A DNA stretch of 64,000 nucleotides from Ignavibacteriales bacterium (GTDB lineage: Bacteria > Bacteroidota > Ignavibacteria > Ignavibacteriales > Melioribacteraceae), in the NCBI GenBank assembly GCA_020061355.1, contig JAGUYK010000012.1, positions 39,399 through 103,398 on the forward strand, read 5' to 3'. Each line of letters begins with the position of its first letter. The stretch's first letter is position 1. Shown here in pieces: positions 54,884-64,000 of the stretch. A program made the position numbers and the translations under genes. Below the pieces are notes generated by a model, which ran no database searches, was not told the DNA's origin, and saw only the letters and a program-made list of their open reading frames with translations.

Positions 54884-56413
54884 TTATTTAATAAGAACAA
54901 ACTGTTTCGTAATTGATGTAACGTTTGTGGATAAGCGATAAAAAAAGATCCCCGAAGAAATACCACTACCATTAAATGTGACAGTATAAGTTCCAGCAGT
55001 TTGATTGCCATCAGCAAGTACACTAATTGATCGACCAAGCATATCAAAGACTTCTAATTTAATTTTCATCTCCCCAGGTAGTATGTAGGTTATTTTAGTT
55101 TCAGGATTAAATGGATTAGGAAAGTTTTGATTCAGGACAACCGAAGATCCAATGATAGGTTCCGGACTAACAGAGGTTGGACCGTCATATTCAAATGCAC
55201 CGAGGTCAGGTGCTAATCCTAAGTACGGCAATCCAACATCAACTCCTGCATCAATAAAGGAGCTGCCTGGGGCTAAATGCAGAAATGTAATATCAGGAAG
55301 ACTCCCATCTTCTTTTCTTGATGCTGTGGCGGATGAAGGATCGATATCAACAAAATCTTGAGCTGAAACACTGAACGGCGGTCTCCAGCTATTCTTTTCT
55401 TGAATTACAAAACTGCCAAGTTCAACATAACCAAGATAAGAAACTGAATTTTTAATATTAACAGCTTGACCTGAATTAACCTCCCTAGTAATTCTATAAT
55501 CAGCAGTAAGATTACTAAAACCGGTGCAATTTAATAAAGTCATTGAACCATCGTTATTATTTTGATCGAATCCTTTAACTTTATTATTGAAAGCAACACA
55601 TTTTATTAATGTAACATGATGCATCAAACGGGCACTATTGCCATTATCTCCTCCGCCCATTTTAAAACCATTTCCATTTCCCGAGGTCTGTGTCCCATCC
55701 TTACGGTATCCGTTTTTGAAACTCCAGCAATTTTCAAGTGTAGTTGAAACATTATCTGCACCCCGCATATAACCATCCCAGCCATCATCGGAATTTTGCC
55801 ATGCACGACAACCATAAAAATAATTTCCCGTCCCGACGGCAAGTTTTGGGGCGAATCCATCAGCGTTCCCTTCTTTCTCATCAATATTAAAATATGAATC
55901 ACAATTTATTATTCGATTGTTTGAAGACCCGTTGCTCAACTGTAAACCGGTATCCCTATTTTCATAAAATGAACATAACTCTACAGTATTATTAGAACCT
56001 CCGTTAATCTCCATACCGTTATCACCTGCACCTTTTATACTCAACCCTTTAATATACCAGTAACTGCCTTTCAAGCTAATTCCTTTATTGCTACTGCTAA
56101 AACTCATTGCAGAAAAATCTAAAATCGGACGCTCGTTTTTATAAGCAAAAATGTAGTAGGTTAAAGTGCTTGTTCCGCTTTTGGAAATTGTAATAGTACT
56201 ATTATATACAAAGGTACCACCTCTTACAAAAATTGTATCACCAACTTTTACTCTGGTAATTGCTGAAGCCAATGAAAAAAGGGGTTGCGAAATTGTTCCG
56301 GGATTTATATCATTTCCATCGTGTGCAACATAGATATTCTGAGAAAAAACATTCGACGATGCTGAAAAAAAGAATTCAAGAAAAAGTAGAATCAAAAAAA
56401 TATTTATCCTCAT
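54884..56413 (-). CDS. Secreted pectate lyase, PL9-like, with T9SS sorting domain
   Basis: A 509-residue protein with a signal peptide (about 1-25) and a right-handed parallel beta-helix. PL9-type motifs are NADGFAPK (183-190), CRAWQNSDDGWDGYM (202-216, a likely Ca2+ site) and GNGFKMGG with candidate catalytic Lys251. The C-terminus is a Type IX sorting domain (NFPNPFNPETKITYILPGEM to TKQFVLIK). It should cleave polygalacturonate at or outside the cell surface. It is 68 bp downstream of the GH88/105 gene and in the same direction. Confidence 0.9.
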   Translation of the reverse strand: MRINIFLILLFLEFFFSASSNVFSQNIYVAHDGNDINPGTISQPLFSLASAITRVKVGDTIFVRGGTFVYNSTITISKSGTSTLTYYIFAYKNERPILDFSAMSFSSSNKGISLKGSYWYIKGLSIKGAGDNGMEINGGSNNTVELCSFYENRDTGLQLSNGSSNNRIINCDSYFNIDEKEGNADGFAPKLAVGTGNYFYGCRAWQNSDDGWDGYMRGADNVSTTLENCWSFKNGYRKDGTQTSGNGNGFKMGGGDNGNSARLMHHVTLIKCVAFNNKVKGFDQNNNDGSMTLLNCTGFSNLTADYRITREVNSGQAVNIKNSVSYLGYVELGSFVIQEKNSWRPPFSVSAQDFVDIDPSSATASRKEDGSLPDITFLHLAPGSSFIDAGVDVGLPYLGLAPDLGAFEYDGPTSVSPEPIIGSSVVLNQNFPNPFNPETKITYILPGEMKIKLEVFDMLGRSISVLADGNQTAGTYTVTFNGSGISSGIFFYRLSTNVTSITKQFVLIK

Positions 56414-56482
56414 TTCGAATACCTCGAATTCTGATTATAAAATTAATACACGATTTTCCATTGTAGGATATTTAAATGCAAT

Positions 56483-57727
56483 TTAATTAACACTATTAAT
56501 TTTTAATGTATTGAATTTATACCCGGCCTTGTCAAGTTCAAGTGCTGCAAGAATAAATGGACCATAACCTTTGATATCGTTCATTCTTTTGGGTTCACTA
56601 ATATAGTATTCAAAACTACCGTCACGATAAGGAGTACCTCCAAGCCCGGCACTTCTGCAAATATTATAAAGATTAATATAACCTGTTTCTTCTATCTTTA
56701 TTAAATTCTCCAATAATCCTGTAAAAACTTTTTCCGAAATTTTTAAATATTCCTTATCTATGTACCCTTCATTAGATCCCTTTGCAAGTGCATAAGCAAA
56801 CATAGAGGTAGCTGAAGCTTCAAGATAATTTCCTTCACGATCTCTCTGATCAATTACCTGGTACCAAATATTTGTTTTTTTGTCTCTGTATTTTACTATT
56901 GCTTCAGCAAGGCGTTCCAGTATTTTTTTTAATTCAACTTTTTCAGGATATGATTCGGGTAATATTTCTAGAACGTCAACAAGTGCCATCGAATACCAAC
57001 CCATAGCCCTACCCCAAAAATTAGGGGATCTGCCTGTTTCAGGATCAGCCCATTTCTGTTCTCTGCTTTCATCCCATGCGTGATAGAGTAGCCCTGTTTT
57101 ATCATCACGCGTGTTTTTTTCAATTAATGTGAACTGGTGAATTATGTCGTCAAAATTTTCAGGTTGATTATAAATTACAGAATATAAGGCATTGAAAGGC
57201 TGTCCCATATAAAGCCCATCCAGCCACATCTGGTTAGGATAGATTTTCTTATGCCATAATCCTCCACTTGGAGTACGTGGTTGATATTTCAATTGTTTTC
57301 TTAAAGTATCGGCTGCTATCTTAAGTTTTTCATTCTTTGTTTCTTGATAAGTATACAGAAGTGCCCTACCGGGATTTACCAGATCAATATTAAAGTTCTC
57401 GAACTTATATGTTTTTATCTTGCCATCTTCCTCAATATACTGGTCGAGATTTTCTTTTATGAATTGAAAATACTTTTTTTCACCGGTGTATTTATAAACA
57501 CGATAGAGAGCTTCCAGTATCAATCCCTGTTCATAGTTCCACTTAGTCTCGGTAAATATTGAATCATAAGTAACTGCACCCGGATGCCGGTGAAGAAATG
57601 AATCTGCAAGCCGAACATACATAGGTAAGTTTTCATCGACAATAATATTTTTCCGATCCTGACAATAAAACAGAGAGGTTGAAGATAATATTATTATCAA
57701 AACAAAATTCATAAAGCGCTTTTTCAT
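56483..57727 (-). CDS. Unsaturated glycuronyl hydrolase, GH88/GH105 family
   Basis: A 414-residue alpha/alpha-barrel protein resembling YteR/RhiN-type unsaturated rhamnogalacturonyl hydrolases, which remove the unsaturated uronate left by lyases. The catalytic Asp is probably D170 in NQMWLDGLYMGQPF; LWHKKIYP before it and FWGRAMGWYSMALVDVLEIL after it are typical. An N-terminal signal peptide (about 1-23) suggests a periplasmic location. The product would feed KduI/KduD. It follows the GH28 gene by 30 bp. Confidence 0.9.
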   Translation of the reverse strand: MKKRFMNFVLIIILSSTSLFYCQDRKNIIVDENLPMYVRLADSFLHRHPGAVTYDSIFTETKWNYEQGLILEALYRVYKYTGEKKYFQFIKENLDQYIEEDGKIKTYKFENFNIDLVNPGRALLYTYQETKNEKLKIAADTLRKQLKYQPRTPSGGLWHKKIYPNQMWLDGLYMGQPFNALYSVIYNQPENFDDIIHQFTLIEKNTRDDKTGLLYHAWDESREQKWADPETGRSPNFWGRAMGWYSMALVDVLEILPESYPEKVELKKILERLAEAIVKYRDKKTNIWYQVIDQRDREGNYLEASATSMFAYALAKGSNEGYIDKEYLKISEKVFTGLLENLIKIEETGYINLYNICRSAGLGGTPYRDGSFEYYISEPKRMNDIKGYGPFILAALELDKAGYKFNTLKINSVN

Positions 57728-57757
57728 TGTTTATACTCCGGCAAAAAAGATTTGTAA

Positions 57758-59173
57758 TTACTTTATATAATCAATTTGTTTTCCATTTATGAAAACATTG
57801 TTGAGTGTAATTGATTTAACATTTTGGATGAAATTATCTTTTTCAACATTATTGAATTCACAATCCGAAATAAATATTCCATCAATCTGCGGATTATCAA
57901 TTCCTATTAATTGTAAAGCATATTCACTTTTATTGCTCTTCACTCTTTCCACACTAATATTTCTAACCGTTGGTGGGAATTCACCTACCTCGCCATCTTT
58001 CATCTCATAAAGCAATTCAATCAAAAAGACTGCGTTGCTAACGGTTCCTACTTCAATATCTCTTATAAATATATTCTCAACCACACCTCCGCGAAGTGCA
58101 TTGGATTTTATTCTAAGCATGCGATCAAGATGCGGACTATCCATCTTGCAATTTTCGGCATAGACATTACGGCAGCCACCAGATACTTCGCTTCCAATTA
58201 CTACGCCACCATGACCATCTTTCATCGTACAGTTCCTTATAACTATATTTTCACTTGGTGTTGCAATTCTTCTTCCGTCATAATTTCTTCCCGACTTAAT
58301 CGCTATACAATCATCACCATTATCGAAGTAACAATGCTCAATCAAAACATTCCGGGATGATTCCGGATTACATCCATCGGAATTAGGACCATGACTAATA
58401 GTCTTAACATTTTTTATAGTAACATTTTCACAAAGGACTGGATGAATAACCCACATTGGTGAATTAATTATCTCAACATCACTTAATAGAATATTTTTAC
58501 ATTTATAAAACTGAACAAAATTCGGCCGAAGATAATAACCGTCTCCGAAAATTCTTTCAGATACATTTACCTGATCTTCATCCAGTTTCAATAACCGGGC
58601 TCTCGAATAATCATCCAGCTGACTCGGCATCCCTTTCTCATAGCCGAATTCTGCTTTCCCTTTCCAGGGCCACCAGTTACTGTTATCTGCCTGACCATTT
58701 AGAACTCCATTTCCTGTAATTGCAATATTCTCCTGTTCATATGCATAAATCAGCGGTGAATAATTGTAGCATTCAACACCTTCCCAGCGTGTAAAAACAA
58801 CAGGTAAATAATCATCCGGGTTATTACTAAAATTTACTATTACACCCTCTTCAAAGTGAAGATTAACATTACTTTTAAGATGAATAGGACCCTTAGAGAA
58901 ATATTCACCGGCAGGAATGATTATTTTACCTCCACCTTTACTAGAGCACTCTTGAATAGCTTTTTCAATAAATGGTTTTATATTAGCTCTTAGATCTTCA
59001 ATAGTACCATAGTTTGTAATCTTAAATTCGGTTGATGAGAACTGAGGTACTTTTATTTGAGAAAATATGTTTTCAACATTATCCCATCCGCTCTTTTGTA
59101 AATCATTTTTACCAGCACACCCCAGGGATGAGATAATTAGAATAAATACAGGAATAATTTTAAAGTATTTCAT
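57758..59173 (-). CDS. GH28 polygalacturonase lipoprotein
   Basis: A 471-residue beta-helix glycosidase with lipobox SLGC (Cys19), so anchored in a membrane. GH28 catalytic signatures are present: PNSDGCNPE with D266, NGDDCIAIKSG with D287/D288, and GHGGVVIGSE with H321. It probably hydrolyses galacturonide bonds of pectin oligomers (endo or exo not resolved). A strong terminator separates it from the T9SS beta-helix gene upstream with only 36 bp left for a promoter, so expression may depend on read-through. Confidence 0.92.
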   Translation of the reverse strand: MKYFKIIPVFILIISSLGCAGKNDLQKSGWDNVENIFSQIKVPQFSSTEFKITNYGTIEDLRANIKPFIEKAIQECSSKGGGKIIIPAGEYFSKGPIHLKSNVNLHFEEGVIVNFSNNPDDYLPVVFTRWEGVECYNYSPLIYAYEQENIAITGNGVLNGQADNSNWWPWKGKAEFGYEKGMPSQLDDYSRARLLKLDEDQVNVSERIFGDGYYLRPNFVQFYKCKNILLSDVEIINSPMWVIHPVLCENVTIKNVKTISHGPNSDGCNPESSRNVLIEHCYFDNGDDCIAIKSGRNYDGRRIATPSENIVIRNCTMKDGHGGVVIGSEVSGGCRNVYAENCKMDSPHLDRMLRIKSNALRGGVVENIFIRDIEVGTVSNAVFLIELLYEMKDGEVGEFPPTVRNISVERVKSNKSEYALQLIGIDNPQIDGIFISDCEFNNVEKDNFIQNVKSITLNNVFINGKQIDYIK

Positions 59174-59209
59174 CTTGTTATAAAGAATTGTTATAAAAAT
59201 TGTTGAGAT

Positions 59210-59244
59210 AAAAAATGCGATAGCCGTATTTCAGGCTACCGCAT
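59210..59244 (-). terminator. Rho-independent terminator between the T9SS beta-helix gene and GH28
   Basis: The minus strand forms ATGCGGTAGCC/GGCTATCGCAT, an 11-bp stem with one G-T pair, followed by six T. It lies 27 bp after the upstream stop codon and 36 bp before the GH28 start. Confidence 0.9.
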
Positions 59245-59270
59245 AACCGGAATAAAAAGTTAAGAACGCA

Positions 59271-60989
59271 TCACTTCAATAGCATCATCTTCTTTGTAAT
59301 TGTATAGTCATTAGCATTCAATTGATAGAAATAGATTCCGGATGCAAGATTATTACCATTCACATCTTTTCCGTTCCAAACGTAATTATAATTTCCTGCC
59401 CCCTGTTCCTGACCATCAATTAAAGTAGCAACTTTCTGCCCGAGTGTATTATAAATTACAAGAGAAATCGAGGCAGCTTTTGGCAAGCTGTACCTAATAT
59501 TAGTTGTCGGGTTAAATGGATTGGGATAATTTTGTTCAAGTGCATATTCAACCGGAATACCTTCCAATTGTTTAACACTTGTTCCGCCAGCAGCAATCCA
59601 TTCAGCTTTTTTGGATGGGAACCAATTAAGATCTCCAGCAGGAAAACCTTTCAATCCTCCAGAATAAGCCGGTGATGAAGTCGGGTAAGCACAATTCATT
59701 GTATCGATATAATAATTGAGAGTTCGTCTGTCCATATCATGTACTCTCCAATCGTACCCTGGTTTATCCTTTGTGTAATTTCCACCAGTCGGACTAACAT
59801 AATAATTCATGAGATTAACCATTAAAGCAGGTGCATTGGTAAAAGATAAACTAATCAACTTTGTAAATGCCTGGGCGGCATTAGCACCTAATTTAGTTTT
59901 AATATGGTTTGATAACTGAGATCCTTCTTTATGACGTGGATGAGCTGCAAACCAGTTTTGACCTGCCGTTGAAATACCGAAATAATTTTTCTGAATATCA
60001 TAACTTGTGGTATCATTGGGTGCAGTAAAAATCCAGGGCATTGTATTATTTCCATTAAGATATTTTTCGCCGGTATTATTGAACTCAACAGAACGGGTAA
60101 CATCCAAGGAATCCTCTCCCAATGCATAAGCATCCATGAATAGATTGCTTGTTATGCGAACATTTTTCCCAACATTACCTAACGATAATATTCCATGAAA
60201 GCCCATCCCGTTTACAAATGTGTTATGGTCAATAATGCAATATCCTAACAATCCTGTTACAGTATTTCCCGAAGCAAGATTTAAGTGACGAACCGGGCGA
60301 TCCTGATAATTAACGAAGGTATTATTTATAAGGATCAAAGAATCGCAGGAAACTTCGCGGAGATCAATTCCCTTACCGGCTCCAAAATTTGATGTAGTTA
60401 AAGAACCCATATTGGCAAATATGGAGTTAGTAACTTTAACAAGGTTAGATCCGCTTCCAGTTCTAATATGCTGACCGTTGATATTAGAAAGCACACAATT
60501 ATCAACCGATATTCTGCTCCCAACACCGGTTGTATTAATCAATCCGCCCTGCATATTTCCAATTGCCTCAGTATCCCATTCATAGATTCCGGCAATTGCA
60601 ATACCTGTAAGTTCAATGTGTGCACCTTGTAAAACCGCAAAATTTCCCGGAGGTCTTGTTGGATTTGCACCTGTACCGGTTGGGAATAAATAAATAATAG
60701 GCTTCGAACCGGTTCCCTGTGCCGCTCTAATTCTTAAGGTTTTTCCAGCTCTAAGGGTTAAGATTTCGGTACTAAGATAAATTCCCCCACGGTCAAGTTC
60801 GTAAATTCTTCTCTGCCAGAAAGTAGCATTTCCAGCATTCGCTACAGTATCTGCTCTAATCTGAGCAATTATGAATGATTCCGCGCTACCATCATAAGGT
60901 CTTAATCTCAGCACATCCTGACCAAGAGCAAAAGAGGCGGTAAATAAAACGAGGACAATTAAGAATGCAAAGTTCTTTTTGTTAATCAT
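59271..60989 (-). CDS. Secreted beta-helix protein with T9SS sorting domain, function unknown
   Basis: A 572-residue protein with a signal peptide (to about ALGQ, residue 23) and a repetitive beta-helix region (about 95-300: IELTGIAIAGIYE, ISVDNCVLSNINGQHI, LILINNTFVNYQD, IIDHNTFVNGMG). A Type IX sorting domain (YALEQNYPNPFNPTTNIRYS to TKKMMLLK) closes it. No lyase or hydrolase active site is recognisable. It lies directly after the TonB receptor, the place where SusD normally stands, so it could be a surface pectin-binding or lyase-like partner. Its own terminator follows. Confidence 0.75.
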   Translation of the reverse strand: MINKKNFAFLIVLVLFTASFALGQDVLRLRPYDGSAESFIIAQIRADTVANAGNATFWQRRIYELDRGGIYLSTEILTLRAGKTLRIRAAQGTGSKPIIYLFPTGTGANPTRPPGNFAVLQGAHIELTGIAIAGIYEWDTEAIGNMQGGLINTTGVGSRISVDNCVLSNINGQHIRTGSGSNLVKVTNSIFANMGSLTTSNFGAGKGIDLREVSCDSLILINNTFVNYQDRPVRHLNLASGNTVTGLLGYCIIDHNTFVNGMGFHGILSLGNVGKNVRITSNLFMDAYALGEDSLDVTRSVEFNNTGEKYLNGNNTMPWIFTAPNDTTSYDIQKNYFGISTAGQNWFAAHPRHKEGSQLSNHIKTKLGANAAQAFTKLISLSFTNAPALMVNLMNYYVSPTGGNYTKDKPGYDWRVHDMDRRTLNYYIDTMNCAYPTSSPAYSGGLKGFPAGDLNWFPSKKAEWIAAGGTSVKQLEGIPVEYALEQNYPNPFNPTTNIRYSLPKAASISLVIYNTLGQKVATLIDGQEQGAGNYNYVWNGKDVNGNNLASGIYFYQLNANDYTITKKMMLLK

Positions 60990-61107
60990 GCTTCCTCCTA
61001 ATTAAAGTGATAGTTGTTATTTCTTAATAAAGAAGTATCCTTTTTAGTGTAGTATCTGTAATATAGTCTTCTTTCTTAATTCTTAAAATGACTTATGATT
61101 TATTTAA

Positions 61108-64000
61108 TTATAATGTAATCTTAACGCCAAAATCCGCTGTTATACCATAAAGTTCGCTTGTATTTAAAATTTGATATCCATTAACACGATTATTTATCAT
61201 CCTATCTTCTTTGATATTTGATAAGTTGCTTACATTAAGAATTAGAGATAAATATCCAAACAGTTCCTGCTTTAGTGCAAGATCGAATCTGGTATAACCG
61301 CTTACAACATTATCGCTTCTGCCGCTTGGAGAGTATGACCTATTATATTCAGATTGATGGAACATCGAAATTCTTGCCGAGAATCCTCCGATATCATAAC
61401 CAAGTGCAATATTCCCATAAAATCCGGGTTGACTTTCCAATTTCTGTTTAACCCGGATTGGTACTTCAACATACTGAGGAGTTGGAAAAGGAAATGGTGG
61501 TTTAATAACATATGTAGTATCGGTCCTGGAGCCAATTAACCATGTTTCAGATTTAACAAATGATGCATTATAGCTAAGTACAATGTTTTTTAGTAAGCCC
61601 GGCAGGAAAGTAAAATTAATTTGATGTTCGAATTCCATACCATAAACTTTAGTAGGCTCTGGAGAATTATAGGGAACTGTTAATTGAAAAATGCCAGTAT
61701 GCAATGTTTTCCAATTTAATCCTAAGTTTTCAATCATAACATTTCCGGTCGTATTAAATCGATTCAGCATATGATACATATCTTTTATCTCTTTATAGAA
61801 TGCAGATACAGATATTAATCCGATTTCATTACCATAAAAAGAAGTGTTGATTTCGAAATTCCATGCTTTGGCAGTTTTTAATGTCGGATTGCCAAGAATA
61901 AGTTGCTTATCAGATCCAACTAAAGAAGGTCTCCATGCAAAATAGGAATTCAATCTCATTGTAAAATCAGGACGTGCCAATGATTTATAAGCAGCAAGAC
62001 GTATATTCAAGAAGTCTGTAGCTTTGATGTTGAGATGAAAATTCGGGAGAATAATTGTTTCAGAATAGGTTGAGCTTGTATCCCGAGTATCATCCTTTGG
62101 AACAGGGAATCCGGAAAAATCAACCAGGGAGAATTTGTTTTTATAATCATTGTTCTCAGATTCAATACGTAAACCGGAAATAAAAGTAATCGTCTGACCA
62201 AGCTTTATTGTATTCATAATATATGCAGAGGATACTGATTCATGAATATCATATGAATTTGCATTTACCGAAGGATCAACATAATATTCTTTTCCAACTC
62301 CGTTTTGGTCAACCCCATTCTTATTAAGATCGTACCACTGACGTAATTTATCTTTATTAACTAGAGGATATAATCTATAGAGATCATACATGTCTCGTGA
62401 TTGAGGGCTGTCGTCCAGAAACTCACTTAAGGACAATGTATTTATCAAAGGATTTGCCAGATATTTTTTATAAAATGAGTCGAAGTAAGTATTGCTTAAA
62501 TTTTTGCGTTGAATAGTGCCATCTGCGAGCCTCTCAAAAGCTCTCCAGTACCCCAGGTAATAAGGCGCATATTGTTCAGTGTTATGATTTGTTCTTGTTT
62601 TTGCTTTATAACTGGCTCCGAACTTTAATTCACCAGATAATGAATTACTAAGATTATAGTTGTTTGTGAGATGAAGAAATGCTGATTTATCCTTATCAAG
62701 ATTATTCTGAGTGCGATAATAAGCATTATATAAAGTTGCACTTGTAAAATTATTCCAGGCATAATCTATTATTCTTTCAGGATTGGTTTTTAAATTCGGA
62801 ACATTCGATTTCATACCTGAAACATTTGTTGACGACTCAAGAAAGTCAATAGAATAATCATAAGGGAATTCCGAAACCGATTGTGCAAATGACAAACCCC
62901 AGTTAATCCTAAAATCCAACAGATTATTTTCGCCCGTTAAAGAACTATTGAATGTACTTATTTCCTGTTCTCTATCACGGAATAGATAGGTTACAGATCC
63001 ACCCGTTCCGCCGCCAGCAGGATAATCTCGGGAGTGTAACAAGAAATTTCTTTTCGTACTGTTATAAACAGTATTTAACTTGATATTACCATTGTCAGGA
63101 GTGTTATAGTCTAATAATAAGCTGAAACCATTTCTTGTTCTGGTTTCATCTGTAAACTCTAATATAAAATTATTGATTGCATAATCTGTTTGGTTGACAA
63201 GTGTCTGGTCATAATCGAGATCAATTCTTTCATTGCTTCTATACTTCTGCTCAATATTTCCTGTAACCTGAACACCAAATAAATTTTCAAAAAATCTTTC
63301 CCCGTATTTAAGTGAAAAATCGTATTGCTCGAATGACTTCATCAAATCATTATAATTACCCTTTGAAATTACTGTCAACTCTCTAATAGACGGAGCTTTT
63401 TTGGTAACTAGGTTTACCTGTCCGGCAATTGCATCAGCATCCTTGTCCGAAGTTAAGGCCTTAAACAATTCAATTCCGGCCAAAGAGCTCTGTGAAATTG
63501 TTGATAGATCCAAACCCCTGCTAGTAGCATCAGTAGAAGCAATTTTAACACCATCAATAGTAAAGTTTGTATAGGCGTCACTTAAACCACGTAAAATAAT
63601 TTTGTTAGCTTCCCCACCGGATCTTATAATAGAAACCCCTGGTAAACGTCCAATCGCTTCTGCAGCATTTACATCAGGGAGTTCCTTAATTTTTTCTTCG
63701 GAGACAATATTTACAATTGTATTGGAAGTAAGCTGCTGGTTAATTGCTGCTGCCTGCCCTAATGCTTGTGCTGTAACAATGACCGTCTCGCCTTCCAAAA
63801 CATCGGGAACTAAACTTACATTCAGTTCTAAGGTTCTATTATCTTGAATTGTAATGGAAAGTTCTTTGGTTAAGTAGCCGATGTAGGATACTCTCAGTGT
63901 ATAATTACCTTCAGGAATTTTGGTGATTCTATACGTCCCCTCAATATCAGTAGCACTACCTAATGAGGTCCCAAGCAGAAAAACATTTGCACCAATCAAA
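61108..64000 (-). CDS. TonB-dependent receptor for oligosaccharides, partial (N-terminus outside window)
   Basis: An open frame of more than 963 residues continues past the right edge. Read from that edge it begins in a carboxypeptidase-regulatory-like domain (GTSLGSATDIEGTYRI). It then has a plug with AEAIGRLPGVSIIRSGGEAN, IILRGLSDAYTNFTIDGVKI, LDLSTISQSSLAGIELFKAL and DADAIAGQVNLVTKKAPS. A long barrel ends in GITADFGVKITL. The plug resembles the TonB receptors of Caulobacter/Xanthomonas type (TIGR01782-like) rather than SusC. With the pectinase genes next to it, oligogalacturonides are the likely cargo. The signal peptide and true start are not visible. Confidence 0.92.
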   Translation of the reverse strand, partial: LIGANVFLLGTSLGSATDIEGTYRITKIPEGNYTLRVSYIGYLTKELSITIQDNRTLELNVSLVPDVLEGETVIVTAQALGQAAAINQQLTSNTIVNIVSEEKIKELPDVNAAEAIGRLPGVSIIRSGGEANKIILRGLSDAYTNFTIDGVKIASTDATSRGLDLSTISQSSLAGIELFKALTSDKDADAIAGQVNLVTKKAPSIRELTVISKGNYNDLMKSFEQYDFSLKYGERFFENLFGVQVTGNIEQKYRSNERIDLDYDQTLVNQTDYAINNFILEFTDETRTRNGFSLLLDYNTPDNGNIKLNTVYNSTKRNFLLHSRDYPAGGGTGGSVTYLFRDREQEISTFNSSLTGENNLLDFRINWGLSFAQSVSEFPYDYSIDFLESSTNVSGMKSNVPNLKTNPERIIDYAWNNFTSATLYNAYYRTQNNLDKDKSAFLHLTNNYNLSNSLSGELKFGASYKAKTRTNHNTEQYAPYYLGYWRAFERLADGTIQRKNLSNTYFDSFYKKYLANPLINTLSLSEFLDDSPQSRDMYDLYRLYPLVNKDKLRQWYDLNKNGVDQNGVGKEYYVDPSVNANSYDIHESVSSAYIMNTIKLGQTITFISGLRIESENNDYKNKFSLVDFSGFPVPKDDTRDTSSTYSETIILPNFHLNIKATDFLNIRLAAYKSLARPDFTMRLNSYFAWRPSLVGSDKQLILGNPTLKTAKAWNFEINTSFYGNEIGLISVSAFYKEIKDMYHMLNRFNTTGNVMIENLGLNWKTLHTGIFQLTVPYNSPEPTKVYGMEFEHQINFTFLPGLLKNIVLSYNASFVKSETWLIGSRTDTTYVIKPPFPFPTPQYVEVPIRVKQKLESQPGFYGNIALGYDIGGFSARISMFHQSEYNRSYSPSGRSDNVVSGYTRFDLALKQELFGYLSLILNVSNLSNIKEDRMINNRVNGYQILNTSELYGITADFGVKITL

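Noticed and set aside
54884-64000. A classical SusC/SusD polysaccharide utilisation locus
   Set aside because: No SusD-like lipoprotein is present, and the receptor plug is closer to the Caulobacter/Xanthomonas type. SusD could lie beyond the edge.
1-64000. CRISPR arrays, insertion sequences, prophage or integrase genes
   Set aside because: No regularly spaced repeats, transposase, integrase or phage structural motifs were seen. The only repeat is the double-hairpin 3' element.

Overview
The window comes from an AT-rich bacterium of the Bacteroidota/Chlorobiota side of the tree. The best guess is Ignavibacteriota (Melioribacter/Ignavibacterium-like). This rests on three predicted secreted proteins that end in Type IX secretion C-terminal sorting domains (an NPFNPxT motif before a short beta domain ending in LLIK or LLK), a Bacteroidota-type SdhC-SdhA-SdhB complex, a DUF4837 lipoprotein, outer-membrane barrels and TonB-dependent receptors. 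The placement is an inference from gene content; no 16S gene is present.

Positions 1-21840 are mostly housekeeping. On the minus strand lie tilS-hpt-ftsH with a polyprenol/diacylglycerol-kinase-like gene, then greA-ribD preceded by a strong terminator hairpin that may be an attenuator, an AddB-like nuclease with a CYTH-domain gene, secG with tRNA-Met, obgE with an orphan FecCD-type permease, and LOG. The plus strand carries a barrel protein, a DUF2461 protein, an M14 peptidase, an ECF sigma/anti-sigma pair and rpsU. Two decayed genes sit here: a universal stress protein with three in-frame TAA codons (15702-16157) and an M48 metalloprotease truncated before its catalytic motif (17929-18269).

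Positions 21841-31760 hold a secreted subtilisin with a T9SS tail, a small barrel protein, the succinate dehydrogenase/fumarate reductase operon, and a cobalamin riboswitch in front of a BtuB-like receptor. A roughly 70-bp double-hairpin element occurs twice, 3' of the subtilisin and of sdhB.

Positions 31846-64000 are dominated by pectin use. The outer part (61108-54884) encodes a TonB receptor, a T9SS beta-helix protein, a GH28 polygalacturonase, a GH88/105 unsaturated glycuronyl hydrolase and a PL9 pectate lyase. A near-perfect LacI-type operator then precedes a run of 17 closely packed minus-strand genes (54655 to 35886): TRAP transporter dctP-dctQ-dctM, a DUF4861 lipoprotein, uxaC, uxaE, eda, an SDR fructuronate reductase, kdgK, a HAD hydrolase, a LarA-family nickel-pincer racemase/epimerase homologue, gnd, tkt, kduI, kduD, a cupin and a PL10 pectate lyase. 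A response regulator, a histidine kinase and a clan GH-A hydrolase follow.

Read as a pathway, oligogalacturonides are cut outside or in the periplasm and monomers enter by TRAP. Galacturonate goes to tagaturonate (UxaC), fructuronate (UxaE) and mannonate (SDR), while unsaturated uronates reach 2-keto-3-deoxygluconate (KDG) through KduI/KduD; KdgK and Eda finish to pyruvate and glyceraldehyde-3-phosphate. No mannonate dehydratase (UxuA) lies in the operon. Instead a LarA homologue with all catalytic residues sits next to gnd and tkt. I propose, as an untested hypothesis, that mannonate is epimerised to gluconate and drained through 6-phosphogluconate into the pentose phosphate pathway.
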